NCBI GenBank assembly: GCA_951799405.1
Contig: OX637334.1
Coordinates: forward strand, 13,206,001 to 13,270,000
Direction of reading: 5' to 3'
Source: Agapetus fuscipes
Lineage: Eukaryota > Arthropoda > Insecta > Trichoptera > Glossosomatidae
Length of the DNA: 64,000 bases
Part shown: positions 44,971 to 56,208 of the stretch, one piece after another
Layout of the letters: every line of letters begins with the position of its first letter
Numbering within the stretch: the first letter of the stretch is position 1
Notes under the pieces: model-generated
Seen by the model: only the letters and a program-made list of their open reading frames with translations
Databases searched by the model: none
What the model was told of the DNA's origin: nothing
Made by a program: the position numbers and the translations under genes

Positions 44971-45871
44971 AAGATGCCAACGACACGCGGTGTACCTGAG
45001 CGGTAACCCATCCATGTATTATCCGCGCCCAATGTTGCTGCTTAATTGATTTATTAAAACGGTAGAAGTAGATTTGTTATTCCGAAAATGTCTATGTTTT
45101 TATTTATTTATGGTTTATTAGATTTATTAAATTATATGAACTTCAAACCAGTGGGGTAAGTATATGCTTAGAATATATTCCATCATTTAGTTTAATTATT
45201 GGAAGAAAAGTATTCATTTTGCTGTTTAAACAATGTGTATAAAGCTACGCATCCACGGTATAATATTATACTATACAGGCATAATATAATACTTATATGC
45301 GTTGCTCTCATCGTACCCGAGTAAAGTCCAGTAGCACACACACACTAGGCTACATACCTACTCAACACATACTCACGCCCTCACAAGTATTCGTAACATT
45401 TTCGTAAAGTAATGTGAAACCTTTTTTCATTTTTTAAATTAATAACATTTTGGATATGAAGACGAAAATGAAAGTATACGAGTACATACTTAATCTTCAA
45501 TCAGAAAGGTCATATAAAAAAGTAGGTATTAAAGTTCATACTGCTCAACAGTTTTAGACCAATTTTTCAAAAAATCTGAAGATTAATCTAGAAAAGAATT
45601 GTGAATTTTGATTCCGATTGGATTACAACATTTTTGTGGTTCTGTTGTTGCGTAAATGCTGCTTACATGGCTGTAACCTAAATTATCCTGAATTACCGGA
45701 TAAATAATATTATTCCAAAATCCGTTTCTGAATCCATGTCCTATATTTTAGATCGATAACATCCCTGTCATTCCATGTTTGTGTTTTTATTAATTCGTAG
45801 ACAAATCAACAAATAAAATGTACACCACACAATCGTATGAAAAATAATTATTCTGCGCTTGATAACCACAA

Positions 45872-46115
45872 TCTATAATCTAAGTTGAAAAGCTATGTTA
45901 ACATTTAAGATTTATATAAAGTGCATTTCACAAACAGACACTTGTAAGTTCGCACTTACAAATGCTGATGTGTATTTACAAATTGAAACCAAAACCTAAA
46001 ATTAACATAAACCCTGCAACTTTTGCTAACTTTCTCTAACACAGGGGTGACATTGGTAAATTCAACCATTTTTTACAGTATGGGTGGTCAGCCTTATACT
46101 AACTTATAATTCAAG
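45872..46115 (-). repeat. LT repeat adjacent to LINE copy 1
   Basis: Full unit with moderate divergence; ends at CAATCTATAATCTAAGTTG. Immediately left of the LINE. Confidence 0.78.
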
Positions 46116-46136
46116 ATAGAAAATGAGACCTAATCT

Positions 46137-47575
46137 AATCTAATCTAATCTAAGCTGCAAAGATATATATCATTTAAGATTTATATTAAATGCATTCCCA
46201 CAAGCAGATATGTATAATTTCGCGCTAACACATGCCGCATGTGGACCTACAATATAAAAACCCAATCTCAAATGAACATAAGCCTTGCAACTCTTGCCGT
46301 CCTTCCCTGAAACAGGGGTGACATTGGCAAAGTGAACCAATTTTTTTTTTACAGTATGGGTGGTCAGCCGCATAACAACCTATAAGTCAAGGAACATACA
46401 TGACAAATTACATTTTTAAAATCAATAAAATAACAATATATACATTGACATAAAAAACTAAATCACAAAACCAATTTTACTTTAACAAACCCCAGCCGCC
46501 AACATCACAGATCAACCGCCATTTCTTTCTATCCTTACATACTTCTTTCATTTCCTCCAGAGTCATAACCTTCTTCATACAAGCTCTTCTTTTATTATGA
46601 CTCTGGATATTCCATTCATTCGCAATTTCGGATATTTGGTCCATCCATACCTTTCTCGGTCTTCCTCTACCACGACATCCATCTATTCTACCAACATATA
46701 CTTTCTTCGTCAGTCTTTCCTCATTCATTCTCTCCATATGCCCAAACCATCTTAACAAACTTCTTTTAATCTTCACTTTCACACTTTCTCTTGCACCACA
46801 TTCTTCTCTTACAAAAACATTCCTCACCCTGTCACTCCGTTTTTTCCCAATCATACTTCTTAGAAAGTCCATTTCAACAGTATGGACTTTACTAATTTCA
46901 CTTTCATTCACCGTCCAGGCCTCGCTTCCATACATCAAGGTGGGTAAAAGTATGCCACTGCGTACCGCCAATCGAGCATTTTTAGATATGTTTTGAGTTT
47001 TGGCGATACAAGCTGTGGCACCCAGTACACACCTGCCCTTCATTACTCTTCTTTCAAATTCACCGGTCATTCTTCCATCTTTTTCAAACATACTTCCCAG
47101 GTATACAAACTCATTTACGACATCAACATTCATTCCATTAATTTTAAATTCATAATTCATACTTTCATCATCTCTTTCAAAAATCAATACTTTCGTCTTA
47201 CTTGCATTCAACTTCAGATGGTTACCTAACAAAGCTTCATTCAATCTAGAGAGCATTGTTTGCAATTCTACTGCTGAATCAGAAACAAGAACTGCATCAT
47301 CTGCATACAGTAAAACACTCACTTTGCTCTCTCCTATCGTCAATCCACAATCATTAAGTCGAGCATCTCTGACACACTTGTCCATGACTATGTTAAATAG
47401 CCATGGACTCATCACACATCCTTGCCTCACACCCTTATAAACTTCAAACCACTCACTATACTCACCATCAATACGAACACATGCCTTACTATTTTCATAG
47501 TTGGCATGCACCGCACCTAGGAGAGCCCCATTCACTCCGTATGCTTTCAAAACGTCCCATAACATACCTCTGTCT
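46137..47575 (-). mobile_element. 5'-truncated non-LTR retrotransposon, copy 1
   Basis: From AGACAGAGGTATG at the right, through an open reverse transcriptase fragment (46477-47565), an 85-bp spacer, the LT sequence and a (TAATC)n terminal run at 46137-46153. It shows that LT is the 3' end of a LINE. TTCATTTTATTG-like stretches but no poly(A) tail are present. Confidence 0.88.
46477..47565 (-). pseudogene. LINE reverse transcriptase, C-terminal 362 codons (copy 1)
   Basis: Contains GVRQGCVMSPWLFNIVMD, LLYADDAVLVSDSA (the catalytic YADD box), NHLKLNASKTKVLIFERDD, FVYLGSMFEKDGRM, PTLMYGSEAWTV, LLRWFGHMERMNEERLTKK and RGRGRPRKVWMDQI. This order is the palm/thumb and tail of arthropod non-LTR polyproteins. 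The frame is intact from MLWDVLKAYG to the stop. The endonuclease and the first reverse transcriptase motifs are absent, so the copy cannot mobilise itself. Clade uncertain. Confidence 0.85.
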
Positions 47576-48264
47576 ACTACCTACCTAAATATAATGAAAA
47601 TATTTTTTATGGCCAAATTTGTTTTAATACACTGGTTCTCTACCACTGAGACCTACACTTCAATAATTTATAAAAAATGGTGAGGAACAGCCGAACGTCG
47701 CATTGGTGGTAAATTAAAATATTATGTGCTCTGCACACAAATCCGTGTTTGTATTCAAGATGCAATAAATTGTTAAAGTTTGTTTACAACACTATAATTA
47801 TGTGTGCTAAATCTTTTATCTGAATAAACATAACCATGGCGTGTACAATAATTATATAAAAAGTAAAACGCTCTCAAGGAGCGTTGTGTTACTTTCTATA
47901 CATTTTTGTGAAAAATGAAATGTGTAACAAATAATAAATTAATTTATATCGAAATAATGTAAATACTTTTATTTAATAAATGTACAACTTATTAAAGTCA
48001 GGATATTTTTGATGTATTATAAAAAAGAAACACAAAATGGCTAAGAAAAGTTTCTAAGCCCTACCGGTGAATTCTAAATGCGTTTACCCAACCATAGCGT
48101 TTATCCAACAGTTTATAAAAACCAAAACGCTGGTGAGTAACGCCATCTGATCATGATGAGTCAAAGTTATTTGACATAAAATTACGATTTTAGTTTCATG
48201 AAACAATTAAAGAGGTTCTTTAGTCCCGATATTAATAAGCTTCTTAAAGTCTCGTATACCCTTA
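47576..48264. other. Intron sequence, nothing recognised
   Basis: AT-rich spacer between LINE copy 1 and the next LT block; no coding frame or terminal repeats seen. Confidence 0.45.
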
Positions 48265-48410
48265 AGTAAATACAATCCCATAAGCAGCCACATATAAGCA
48301 TATAAGTTTGCGGTGACTCATGCCGCATGTTGACTTACAACATAAAAACCCAATCTCAAATGAACATAAGCCCTGCAACTCTTGCCGACCTTCCCTGAAA
48401 CAGGGGTCTA
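48265..48410 (-). repeat. LT repeat, partial, interrupted by LINE copy 2
   Basis: Reads up to CCTGAAACAGGGGT where the terminal (TAATC)n run of LINE copy 2 begins, so copy 2 inserted into this LT. Confidence 0.78.
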
Positions 48411-49863
48411 ATCTAATCTAATCTAAGTTGCAAAGATATGTTACATTGGAGATTCACATTACATGCATTCCCACAACACGACACGTACAAGTTCGCGCTT
48501 GCACATGCCTCTGTGAACCTACAACATAAAAACCAAATCTCAAATGGACATACACCCTGCAACTCTTGCCGTCCTTCCCTGTAACAGGGGTGACATTGGC
48601 AAAATGAACCATTTTTGCAGCATGGGTGGTCAGCCGCATACCAACCTATAAGTCAAGAAATATGAGTAATAAATAACATTTAAGTTTACAAAAAAAACAA
48701 CAAAACCTTAAAAATAAATCTATACAAAAAAAGTCTAAAATTTCTTATGCAAAAAATGTAGCAAACTAATAAACCAACATTACAAATCAGCATTGCAGAT
48801 TAGCCGCCACTTCTTCCTGTCCTTGCATACTTCTTTCATTTCATCCAGAGTCATAACCTTTTTCATACAAGCTCTCCTTTTATTATGACTCTGGATATCC
48901 CATTCACTCGCTATTTCGAAAATTTGGTCCATCCATACCTTTCTCGGTCTTCCTCTTCCACGACATCCATCTATTCTAGCAACATATACTTTCTTCGTCA
49001 ATCTTTCATCACTCATTCTCTCCATGTGCTCGAACCATCTTAACATACTTCTTTTAATCTTCACTTTCACACTTTCCCTTACACCACATTCTTCTCTTAC
49101 AAAATCATTCCTCACCCTGTCACTTCGTTTTTTCCCAATCATACTTCTTAGATAGTCCATTTCTACTGTATGGACTTTACTAATTTCCCTTTCACTCACC
49201 GTCCAGGCTTCACTTCCATACATCAAGGTGGGCACTAGTATACCACCGTGCACCGCCAATCTAACATTTTTTGAGAGATTTTGGTTCCTGGCGATGCAAG
49301 CGGTCGCATCCAGTACACACCTGCCTTTCATTATTCTTCTTTCAAATTCACCGGACATTCTTCCATCTTTTTCAAACTTACTTCCCAGATATACAAACTC
49401 ATTTACGACATCAACATTCATTCCATTAATTTTAAATTCATAATTTATAATTTCATCATCTCTTTCAAAAATCAATACTTTCGTCTTACTTGCATTCAAC
49501 TTCAAATGGTTACCTAACAAAGCTTCATTTAATCTAGAGAGCATTGTTTGCAATTCTACTGCTGAATCAGATACACGAACTGCATCATCTGCATACAGTA
49601 GAACACTCACTTTGCTCTCTCCTATCATCAATCCACAATCATTAAGACTAGCATCTCTGACACACTTGTCCATGACTATGTTAAATAGCCATGGACTCAT
49701 CACACATCCTTGCCTCACACCCTTATAAACTTCAAACCATTCACTTTACTCACCATCAATACGAACACATGCCATACTATTTTCATAGTTCGCATGCACC
49801 GCATCTAGGAGAGCCCCATTTACTCCGTATGCTTTCAAAACATCCCATAACATACCTCTGTCT
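48411..49863 (-). mobile_element. 5'-truncated non-LTR retrotransposon, copy 2
   Basis: Same structure as copy 1: (TAATC)n, LT, spacer, reverse transcriptase fragment, and truncation after AGACAGAGGTATG. Coding part 48780-49718 is open for 312 codons; upstream a TAT to TAA change (near 49748) stops the frame before the RQGCVMSPWLF motif. Confidence 0.87.
48780..49718 (-). pseudogene. LINE reverse transcriptase fragment (copy 2)
   Basis: Same motifs as copy 1 (RQGCVMSPWLF, LLYADDAVRVSDSA, YLGSKFEKDGRMSGEFERR, SMLRWFEHMERM) with many amino-acid changes, including WFGH to WFEH. It ends with RLICNADL, a few codons earlier than copy 1. Inactive. Confidence 0.82.
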
Positions 49864-50289
49864 TATGCATTAATTTTGAAAATTGAAACTCTAAGCGAAT
49901 GACGACGGCCTGGAGTAATATAATAAAGGATAATCTGGGAATGGTTTTAGCGAACAAAAAAGTTGATAAAATATCGTAGAACATTTTTAAATTTGTGAAA
50001 TGCTGAACGCCCTTTTTTATATGGGGATTGATCATTTCCAACTTCATCTAATTGACAGATTTTTGTTCCATATTCAAATTTCATTAAAATGTGTTCGGTT
50101 TGAAATATTGTAAGAGCTTAAAAAAAAACGAATTAATAAAATAAACTGGTAGGTACAAAATTTGAAAATGGAGTAAAAGATATTATTCATCAACAGCCTT
50201 TACCAAACAGAACTCTTTTTTAAAAATTGGAATTTAGCTTTTCAATGGTCAAAGTCATGAAAAGCGTTCAAGGTTAAATAAATAAGTCT

Positions 50290-50364
50290 TTTATCTCAGT
50301 TACAAATATATGCACACATTTAAGGTTTATATTGAATGGGTGCCCAAAAGGAAACGGGAGAAAC
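50290..50364 (-). repeat. LT 3'-end fragment
   Basis: TTATCTCAGTTACAAATATA to GGTTTATATTGAATG match the last 60 bp of LT, abutting the LTR fragment at 50365. Confidence 0.55.
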
Positions 50365-50806
50365 GAGGAGATGTCCAGGTGAAGATGTGGTGAAGCTGGA
50401 GATGTCCAGGCAAACGCGCAAGGTAAGATGTACGTCTCTGCTTGGAATTTGGCTGGAGGGGGTAGTAGATGTAGATGCTGTCCGCTCGGTGGTTTAGGGC
50501 TGCAGCGGTCTCTCTGGTGAAGATGTTGTGAACTACGGAGATGTCCAGGCGAAGGCACGAGGCAGTTTTGCGTCTCTGCTTGGAAATTGGCGGGAACGCG
50601 AGGCAGCTTGCAATTTTGGCTGGAGCGCGTAGTAGGTGTTGCTCGCTCGGTGGTCTCAGTCGTTCTCCTCCACGGGAGCGCGTCGTATGCGGTTTTATAC
50701 TCCCAGTTTCGTACTCGGGCCCACTACTAGGGGTGGGCACACAATTTTTGGTGTATCTGTTTTCAGATATCTGGTTTTCTTTTATCTTCTGGACTGATGC
50801 ACCACA
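50365..50806 (-). mobile_element. Diverged solo/partial LTR related to the 15-17.8 kb element
   Basis: Starts TGTGGTGCATCAG at 50806 on the minus strand and includes CCCACCCCTAGTAGTGGGCC, GGAGTATAAAACCGC and CACCTGGACATCTCC-like blocks. The 3' part of the LTR is missing. Much more diverged from both LTRs at 15-17.8 kb than those are from one another, so it is an older insertion. Confidence 0.82.
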
Positions 50807-50978
50807 TGGTGACACCTGAATGCATCTAAATAGAAGATTGTTGGTAAACGTATCACTCGAGATAACTGAATCGATTTGTTTTTTTTTATGATGTTTGTAA
50901 TCTGGAACATGTGTATGGATAAAAAAAATATTGAAAAAGAATCATGGTAACTGTAACTGTAACTCTGTCGCCATTCCG

Positions 50979-51900
50979 CTAGGGGTGGCCAGAGCCTCTG
51001 CAGAGTTGCCTCCATTTTTTCCTATCTTTACATACCTCTTTAACATTCATATCCATCACCTTTTTCATGCATTTTCTTCTTTTACGCTCACTTTGTATAT
51101 CCCATTCTTTCACAATCTCCTCAATCTGATCACTCCATACTTTTCTCGGTCGTCCCTTCCCTCTTTTTCCTTTCACACTTTCTTTTATACATACTTTGTC
51201 AGTCTATCATCATTCATTCTTTCCACATGCCCAAACCATCTCATCACATTCTTTTGTACCTTAACTTTCACATCCTCTTTCAAATTACATTCTTTTTTTT
51301 ACCCATTCATTCCTAACTCTATCCCTCAGAGTTTTTCCTGTCATGCTTCTCAAATGCTTCATTTCCACCGTACATACTTTACTCATTTCGCTATCGTTCA
51401 CTGTCCATGCTTCACTTCCATACATCAAAGTCGGTAACAATATGCCATTGTGTACCGCCATTCTCAGATCCATCGTCAATCGCATGTTCTTTGCTATTCT
51501 TCCTATTGCACCGACCACTTGCTTTCCCTTGCACACCCTATTCTCAAGTTCTCTTGTCATCTTTCCATTCTTCTCAAACATACTTCCCAAGTATCTAAAT
51601 TCATCCACAATTTCAACTTTCGTACCATTCAACATAAACGTGCATTCTTCATTTTCATCCATTCTGTCAAAAATCAGTACTCTCGTCTTACTTGCATTAA
51701 TTTTCAACTTGTTCACACACAGAGCATGGTTCAGACTAGAGAGCATTGCCTGAAGTTCTGCTGCTGAATCAGCAATTAATACTGCATCATCAGCATAAAG
51801 CAGAACTCCGACTTTTCTCTCTCCAATCTGTATGCCATGCCCTTTCAGATTCGCTTGTTTAACACAATGATCCATAATTATATTGAATAACCATGGGAGA
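50979..51900 (-). pseudogene. Second LINE family, reverse transcriptase fragment (frameshifted)
   Basis: 51285-51900 has PWLFNIIMDHCVKQANLKG, LLYADDAVLIADSAAELQ, KINASKTRVLIFDR, YLGSMFEKNGKMTRELENR and GSEAWTVNDSEMSKVCTVE; then, after frame changes at a poly(A) run near 51297 and near 51190, MRWFGHVERMNDDRLTK and GKGRPRKVWSDQIEEIVKEW. It differs throughout from copies 1 and 2 and has no LT at its 3' side. 5' truncation is within the RQGCVxSPWLF motif. Confidence 0.82.
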
Positions 51901-52519
51901 AAAAAACACGGGCGGTGCTCAACGTATTCAAAGGCGTATACAAAATGAGGAACAAGGAAAAGGGGGGGACGCAAATCGTGAAAAGTTACTTGATGTGTTA
52001 GTTTTGTTGGTCTTTTTATTTGACAGATTACATAAATTTACAAAATAACATAAATAATAATAACAATATGAATAAATTACATTGCGCCTAAATGTATTAC
52101 GTATAATATATCTATCTATATCTATAAAGAAGGATGTGTGTATGTATGTATGTATGTATATATATTCCCTATAGACTCATAAACCGCTCATTCGATTTTG
52201 ACGAAATTTTCAGGAAACATGTAACATATTCTTAGGATGAATCCTGTGAAGTTTGATGGTGATGAAATAAACAAAAGTTCCCAATTCTCAATTTTTCAGC
52301 AACGAGGTCGGTAAATTTTGAAACCACCCAATAGAAAAAGACCATTATATTAATCTACAATACAAAATCTAAGTTGTTAATATATATTTACATTAAAGAT
52401 TCTTATAAAATGCATGCTCACAAGTAGACACATGTAAGTTCACGCTTACAAATGCTGCATGTGTACCAACTTATAATTTAAAATCCAAATCTAAAAGGAA
52501 CAACAACCCAGTAACTTTT

Positions 52520-52730
52520 ACCTTACGCCAACTTGAAATGGATGTTATTCAGCTCCTGAGCGGCATGACACTCATTTCTTATGAAGGCTGAGTAAGCCTT
52601 GCCGGTATTTTATTTTGGGTTTGAAATAAATACTGAAATGGAAAATAATATCTGACACCTTCGGTGGGATTCTAACTCGAGATCTCGGCATGGAATGCAC
52701 TTACTCTACCAACTAAGCTCTAGACCAGAC
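52520..52730 (-). mobile_element. SINE-B copy within the composite unit
   Basis: Minus-strand head TAGAGCTTAGTTGGTAGAGT with a degenerate B box (CGAGTTAGAATCCC). Confidence 0.72.
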
Positions 52731-52769
52731 TTTACAAATATGGTGGATCGATATCGGTTAGGTCAAGGG

Positions 52770-53072
52770 TAAGCAACCTGCGGCTCGCGAGCAACATGCG
52801 GCTCTTTGGGTGTGAAGTTGCGGCTCTTTAGCTTCATACGCAAATATTAAAATTTATCAAAAGTACACTTCTGATCGAAAAAAAACAAAATCATTCTGAA
52901 TCGATTAACGATCTCTCCGCTACTTTTACTCGCTTTTCACCCCCCTCCCTCCCCCCGCCCCGTCGACGCTATTTATTGTTGGCAAGAAAATATTTGTGGC
53001 TCTTTACAAATTTTGAAATTTATAAAAATAGTAAATTTTGGCTCTTCCGACTCAAAAGGTTGCCGACCCCTG
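52770..53072. mobile_element. hAT MITE (CAGGGGTCGGCAACC type)
   Basis: Left end AAGGGTAAGCAACCTGCGGC, right end GGTTGCCGACCCCTGG. Includes two GCGGCTCTTT motifs and a CCCCCTCCCTCCCCCC tract. Non-coding. Confidence 0.75.
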
Positions 53073-53307
53073 GCCTAGATAAAAGTTCCAAACTCAAAAA
53101 TATTCTGAGTCCGTTCATAAAATTAAGTATTGCGAGTTGAATTTTATAATTGTAAGAAAGCTTTATATACCGCACTTATAAATACGATAAACGAAAGTTA
53201 GTAGGTTACAACTAGAAGACCATATTTAAATATATAATTATTATTGAAACCTTTCAGATGTTTTGTTCATACTTTTAATCAAGATATACATTTATACAAG
53301 ATATATA

Positions 53308-54922
53308 CAGGGTGACTGGTAATTCGACCTATTCCTTGAAAGGGGTTATACTAGGGTTTATTTGCAACATTTTTGACCCAGTTAACTAGGGGTCGAAAAT
53401 CACTCATTTTCTAGTTATTTAATTTTTTAGGTTTTTTTTTAAATTTACCATTTTTCGACCTAAAACGTATGATTGTGAAAAATTATCTTAATTTATTGTG
53501 ACAAATAAGTGTTTTTCTTATAGCTAATAAATGAACAACTACTGAAAACTAAAATTCATGTGAAAAAATCCCAAAACCTATAAAACCCTACTTAAATAAA
53601 AGGTTTTCAACCCCAATTTTTTTTTTGTTTTTTTTTATAATTGTTTCAATCCAAAGAGGATAACTCAAAAAAATGATAAGACACTTGGCGTACAAGCTGC
53701 AGAAATAACTTTCTCAACTCATAAGCTTTTAAAAATAGTGCAAATGTTGGAACTTTTACTACAAATTTGCAAAAAAAACTGTTGTTAAACACGCAAAAGG
53801 GGAAATGTGAATTGTAATAAAAAAAATATTGGTCTGGAGAAAATATGTAAACTCTTATAATTACTGTTAAATAAGCTAAAATAAGCTAAAATAAGCTAAA
53901 ATAAGCTAAAATAAGCTAAAATAAGCTAAAATAAGTTAAAAATAAGTTGAAATAATAAAATAAGAAAATTACAAAGTGTACTTACATGGAAAAATCACAA
54001 ATTTTGCTCAAATTGCCTTCCCGCGTTACGAATGCAAGCACGAAGCCTGCAACGGACTTCACTCAAAGTTACTCGCGTTGAAAGCCCATCATTTATCTGT
54101 TGGGCAGCTGCTTCAATCCTCTCTCTCAACTCTTCTCAACCCTGAGTATCTAAAAAAAAAATTGTGGACTGAAGAATCTAACTTCGATCGTGACGGAATT
54201 ACAACTTTTCACAATCTGCATTTTTGGGCCCCTAAAGGTCAAAATCCAAGAAAATCCAAAGAAGAGGCTCACCAGCACAGATTTTCACTAAATGTGTGGA
54301 TGGGGATCGTACACAATAATTTAATTGGACCATTTTTTCTGCCAGCGCGCCTAACTGGACACGCCCATGAATTTTTTTTGAGGGAAGATCTACCTTCCCT
54401 GTTAGAGGATGTGCCGCTTACCACAATAATGGGTATGATTTACCAACACAATAGATGTCCAGCCCACTATTACCAGAGCGTGCGACAGTGGATGGATGAC
54501 AACTATCCACCGAGATGGATTGGTCGCAGTGGCCCGATTCCTTGGCCGGCAAGAAGTCCTGATTTAACACCATGTGACTTTTATTTGTGGTCATATGAAG
54601 GCATTAGTCTATCGCACACCGATTTCATCTCAAGAAGAGTTGAGAGAGAGGATTGTAGCAGCTGCTCAACAGATAAACGATGGGTTTTCAACGCGAGTGA
54701 CTTTGAGTGAAGTCCGTTGCAGGCTTCGTGCTTGCATTCGTAACGCGGGAAGGCAATTTGAGCAAAATTTGTGATTTTTCCATGTACTTACACTTTGTAA
54801 TTTTCCGATTTTAATATTTTAACTTATTTTTAACTTATGTTAGCTTATTTTAGCTCATTTAACAGTAATTATAAGAGTGTACTTATTTTCTCCAGACCAA
54901 TTTTTTTTTATTACAATTCACT
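53308..54922. mobile_element. Foldback Tc1/mariner element, copy 2 (right end truncated)
   Basis: TA at 53306-53307, same CAGGGTGACTGG end. Left inverted arm 53308-54136 (with a ten-base AAGCTAAAAT repeat expanded six-fold at 53880-53935), core 54137-54632, right arm from 54633, cut off at about 54922. The left-arm/core junction, CTCAACTCTTCT then CAACCCTGAGTATC, is the same as in copy 1. Confidence 0.88.
54137..54768 (+). pseudogene. mariner-type transposase core, copy 2 (broken)
   Basis: Encodes NPEYLKKKLWTEESNFDRDG, HNLHFWAPKGQNPRK, QHNRCPAHYYQSVRQWMDD and WPARSPDLTPCDFYLW, then shifts frame into GHMKALVYRTPISSQEELRE to the stop near 54774. Compared with copy 1, the first catalytic D is E and the second is N, so the copy could not be catalytic even without the frameshift. 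Confidence 0.82.
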
Positions 54923-55330
54923 TCTTAGGTCGCGGCGCTCTTGATTGGTGACCCCATACGAGCAATTGCGTTACTTTTTTTAAAGAGGTCATTTAAAAAA
55001 TGGTCTACAACTCTTGAGCGGCAGAGCCAAGCATAGGAAGAATCGATTGAATGAAATGAAATAAAAATTATTCCTTCAAAAAATGAACTGTGATCACAGT
55101 TCTCATCAAGATCTTCATCATCATCATACTTCACGCTGAAGAAGCCCATCGTAGAAATGGGCGAAACGTCCGGAAGCTCCAGCTCCCACAGACCACGGCA
55201 ACAGATCCCGGAAAACTTCACTCCAGCATCATCAGCCGGCCGTGTAAGCCTAAAACTCGTATTTTATAGTGCCCGCAAATTTGACGTGCGTTCAGCTCGG
55301 ATGATAGCTCACGACTGACAGATAAATCCC
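54923..55330 (+). repeat. Possible Penelope-like element end
   Basis: Begins where the mariner is cut off. It holds the hammerhead-like motif and a CATCATCATC run. No GIY-YIG or reverse transcriptase frame is visible, so the assignment rests on the ribozyme motif alone. Confidence 0.4.
55129..55176 (+). ncRNA. Hammerhead ribozyme-like motif
   Basis: Core CTGAAGA at 55136-55142, stem II GCCCAT/ATGGGC (55144-55149 with 55157-55162, 7-nt loop), then GAA at 55163-55165, a two-base-pair stem III (AC/GT, 55166-55169) and the cleavage C at 55170. Stem I pairs CTTC and CG (55129-55135) with CGGAAG (55171-55176), with one bulged A. One extra A (55143) separates the core from stem II. The minimal stem III is the form described for Penelope-like elements, where it is thought to act as a dimer. 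Confidence 0.55.
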
Positions 55331-55837
55331 CAAGCATGTAGTATGGGAAAAAGTAATTACATTTGAAATATATATTTTTTACATTCTTCCGGCTCAAAAT
55401 AACAAAATTTGAGACTGTATAGATTGAGATGACAAGTTAAACTACAGGTCAGTTTTTTTTAAATTTATTTTGTTTAGCGTGGATACCAAAAAATACGTCC
55501 ACAATAACACCCTTTTTCATGCAATTTTGAGGAAATGATAATCTTAGGATTCTTTTTGTATTGTGAAGTATTTATTTTTACAGTTTTAGCATTGTACAAC
55601 AATTAATAAAGACATGTTCTAAATAATGGGATATTTTAATTTTTATATATTCCATCGTTTGTATGCTTAAGTACATCCCAAACATCATCCGTTTTCTCTC
55701 AAACGCAGTGGCCCCCGTTAAGGGACTCAAATGTAAGTTAACAACAGTAAAAATATTTAAAAATAAATACTCACAAACGAATACATCCTGCAATTCTTTG
55801 TTTGTGTACATATCTTCAGTGACGTTTTGAGTACTAT

Positions 55838-55978
55838 CAGCGCCCTGGGCGAGATTTCTAAGGCGACCCGCCCCCTATCTACCATTTAAATCCATACTAA
55901 AATATATAAATAAAGGGGCGCTTGCAGCGACCTATTATACCTGGTGCGGGGCGCCCTACCCTAGCGCCGGTACTGCAT
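55838..55978. mobile_element. Possible short hAT-type MITE
   Basis: GCGCCCTGGGCGAG near the left and GGCGCCCTACCCTAGCGCC at the right resemble the inverted ends of CAGTGGCG-type arthropod MITEs. The ends do not pair perfectly and no duplication is clear. Confidence 0.35.
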
Positions 55979-56071
55979 ATCTTTATTGGAAGGCATCATC
56001 AACATAACAAAGTGGAGAATTACTCCGTAAAGATTTTTACATGAAGTCTTTACATGGAGCTTTGTTTCCAG

Positions 56072-56208
56072 GAGTCGCAGTGCTAGTCAAGGTCGCGAGA
56101 TGTCAGAAGGTCGGCGCTCCTCCATCTGTGGTCGCCGCCGGGCCGCCCTCAACATGGCGGCTGCGCAGGAGGATAAATACCACAGCAGTACAGAGAGCAT
56201 CAACACAG
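56072..56208 (+). CDS. Cables: Cables, third recognised coding exon
   Basis: Acceptor TTTGTTTCCAG ends at 56071. One base completes the arginine split across the 13.3-kb intron; then SRSASQGREMSEGRRSSICG, RRRAALNMAAAQEDKYHSST and ESINTG. The phase fits exon 2 exactly, and no stop occurs in this frame. The 3' boundary is best placed at CAG|GCAAGT (56206-56214), a GC donor with otherwise ideal consensus; the alternative GT at 56213 has a poor context. The cyclin-box exons must lie beyond 64000. Confidence 0.78.

Larger units (their letters stand above)
52118..53072. repeat. Composite repeat unit, copy 1
   Basis: Order: (TGTATG)n, CATAAACCGCTCATYCGATT block, LT fragment (52372-52510), SINE-B (52520-52730, minus) and a hAT-type MITE (52770-53072) bounded by GGTAAGCAACCTGCGGCTC and complement of CAGGGGTCGGCAACC. 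The same order recurs at 60.57-62.52 and 62.52-63.66 kb. Confidence 0.82.

Noticed and set aside
50931..51767. Phenylalanine/serine-rich frames on the plus strand
   Set aside because: Antisense shadows of the LINE reverse transcriptase on the minus strand; the same applies to plus frames at 46.99-47.68 and 49.23-49.87 kb.
54925..55221. 98-codon frame on the minus strand as a gene
   Set aside because: Runs antisense through the hammerhead-like motif and a CATCATCATC repeat; no recognisable domain.
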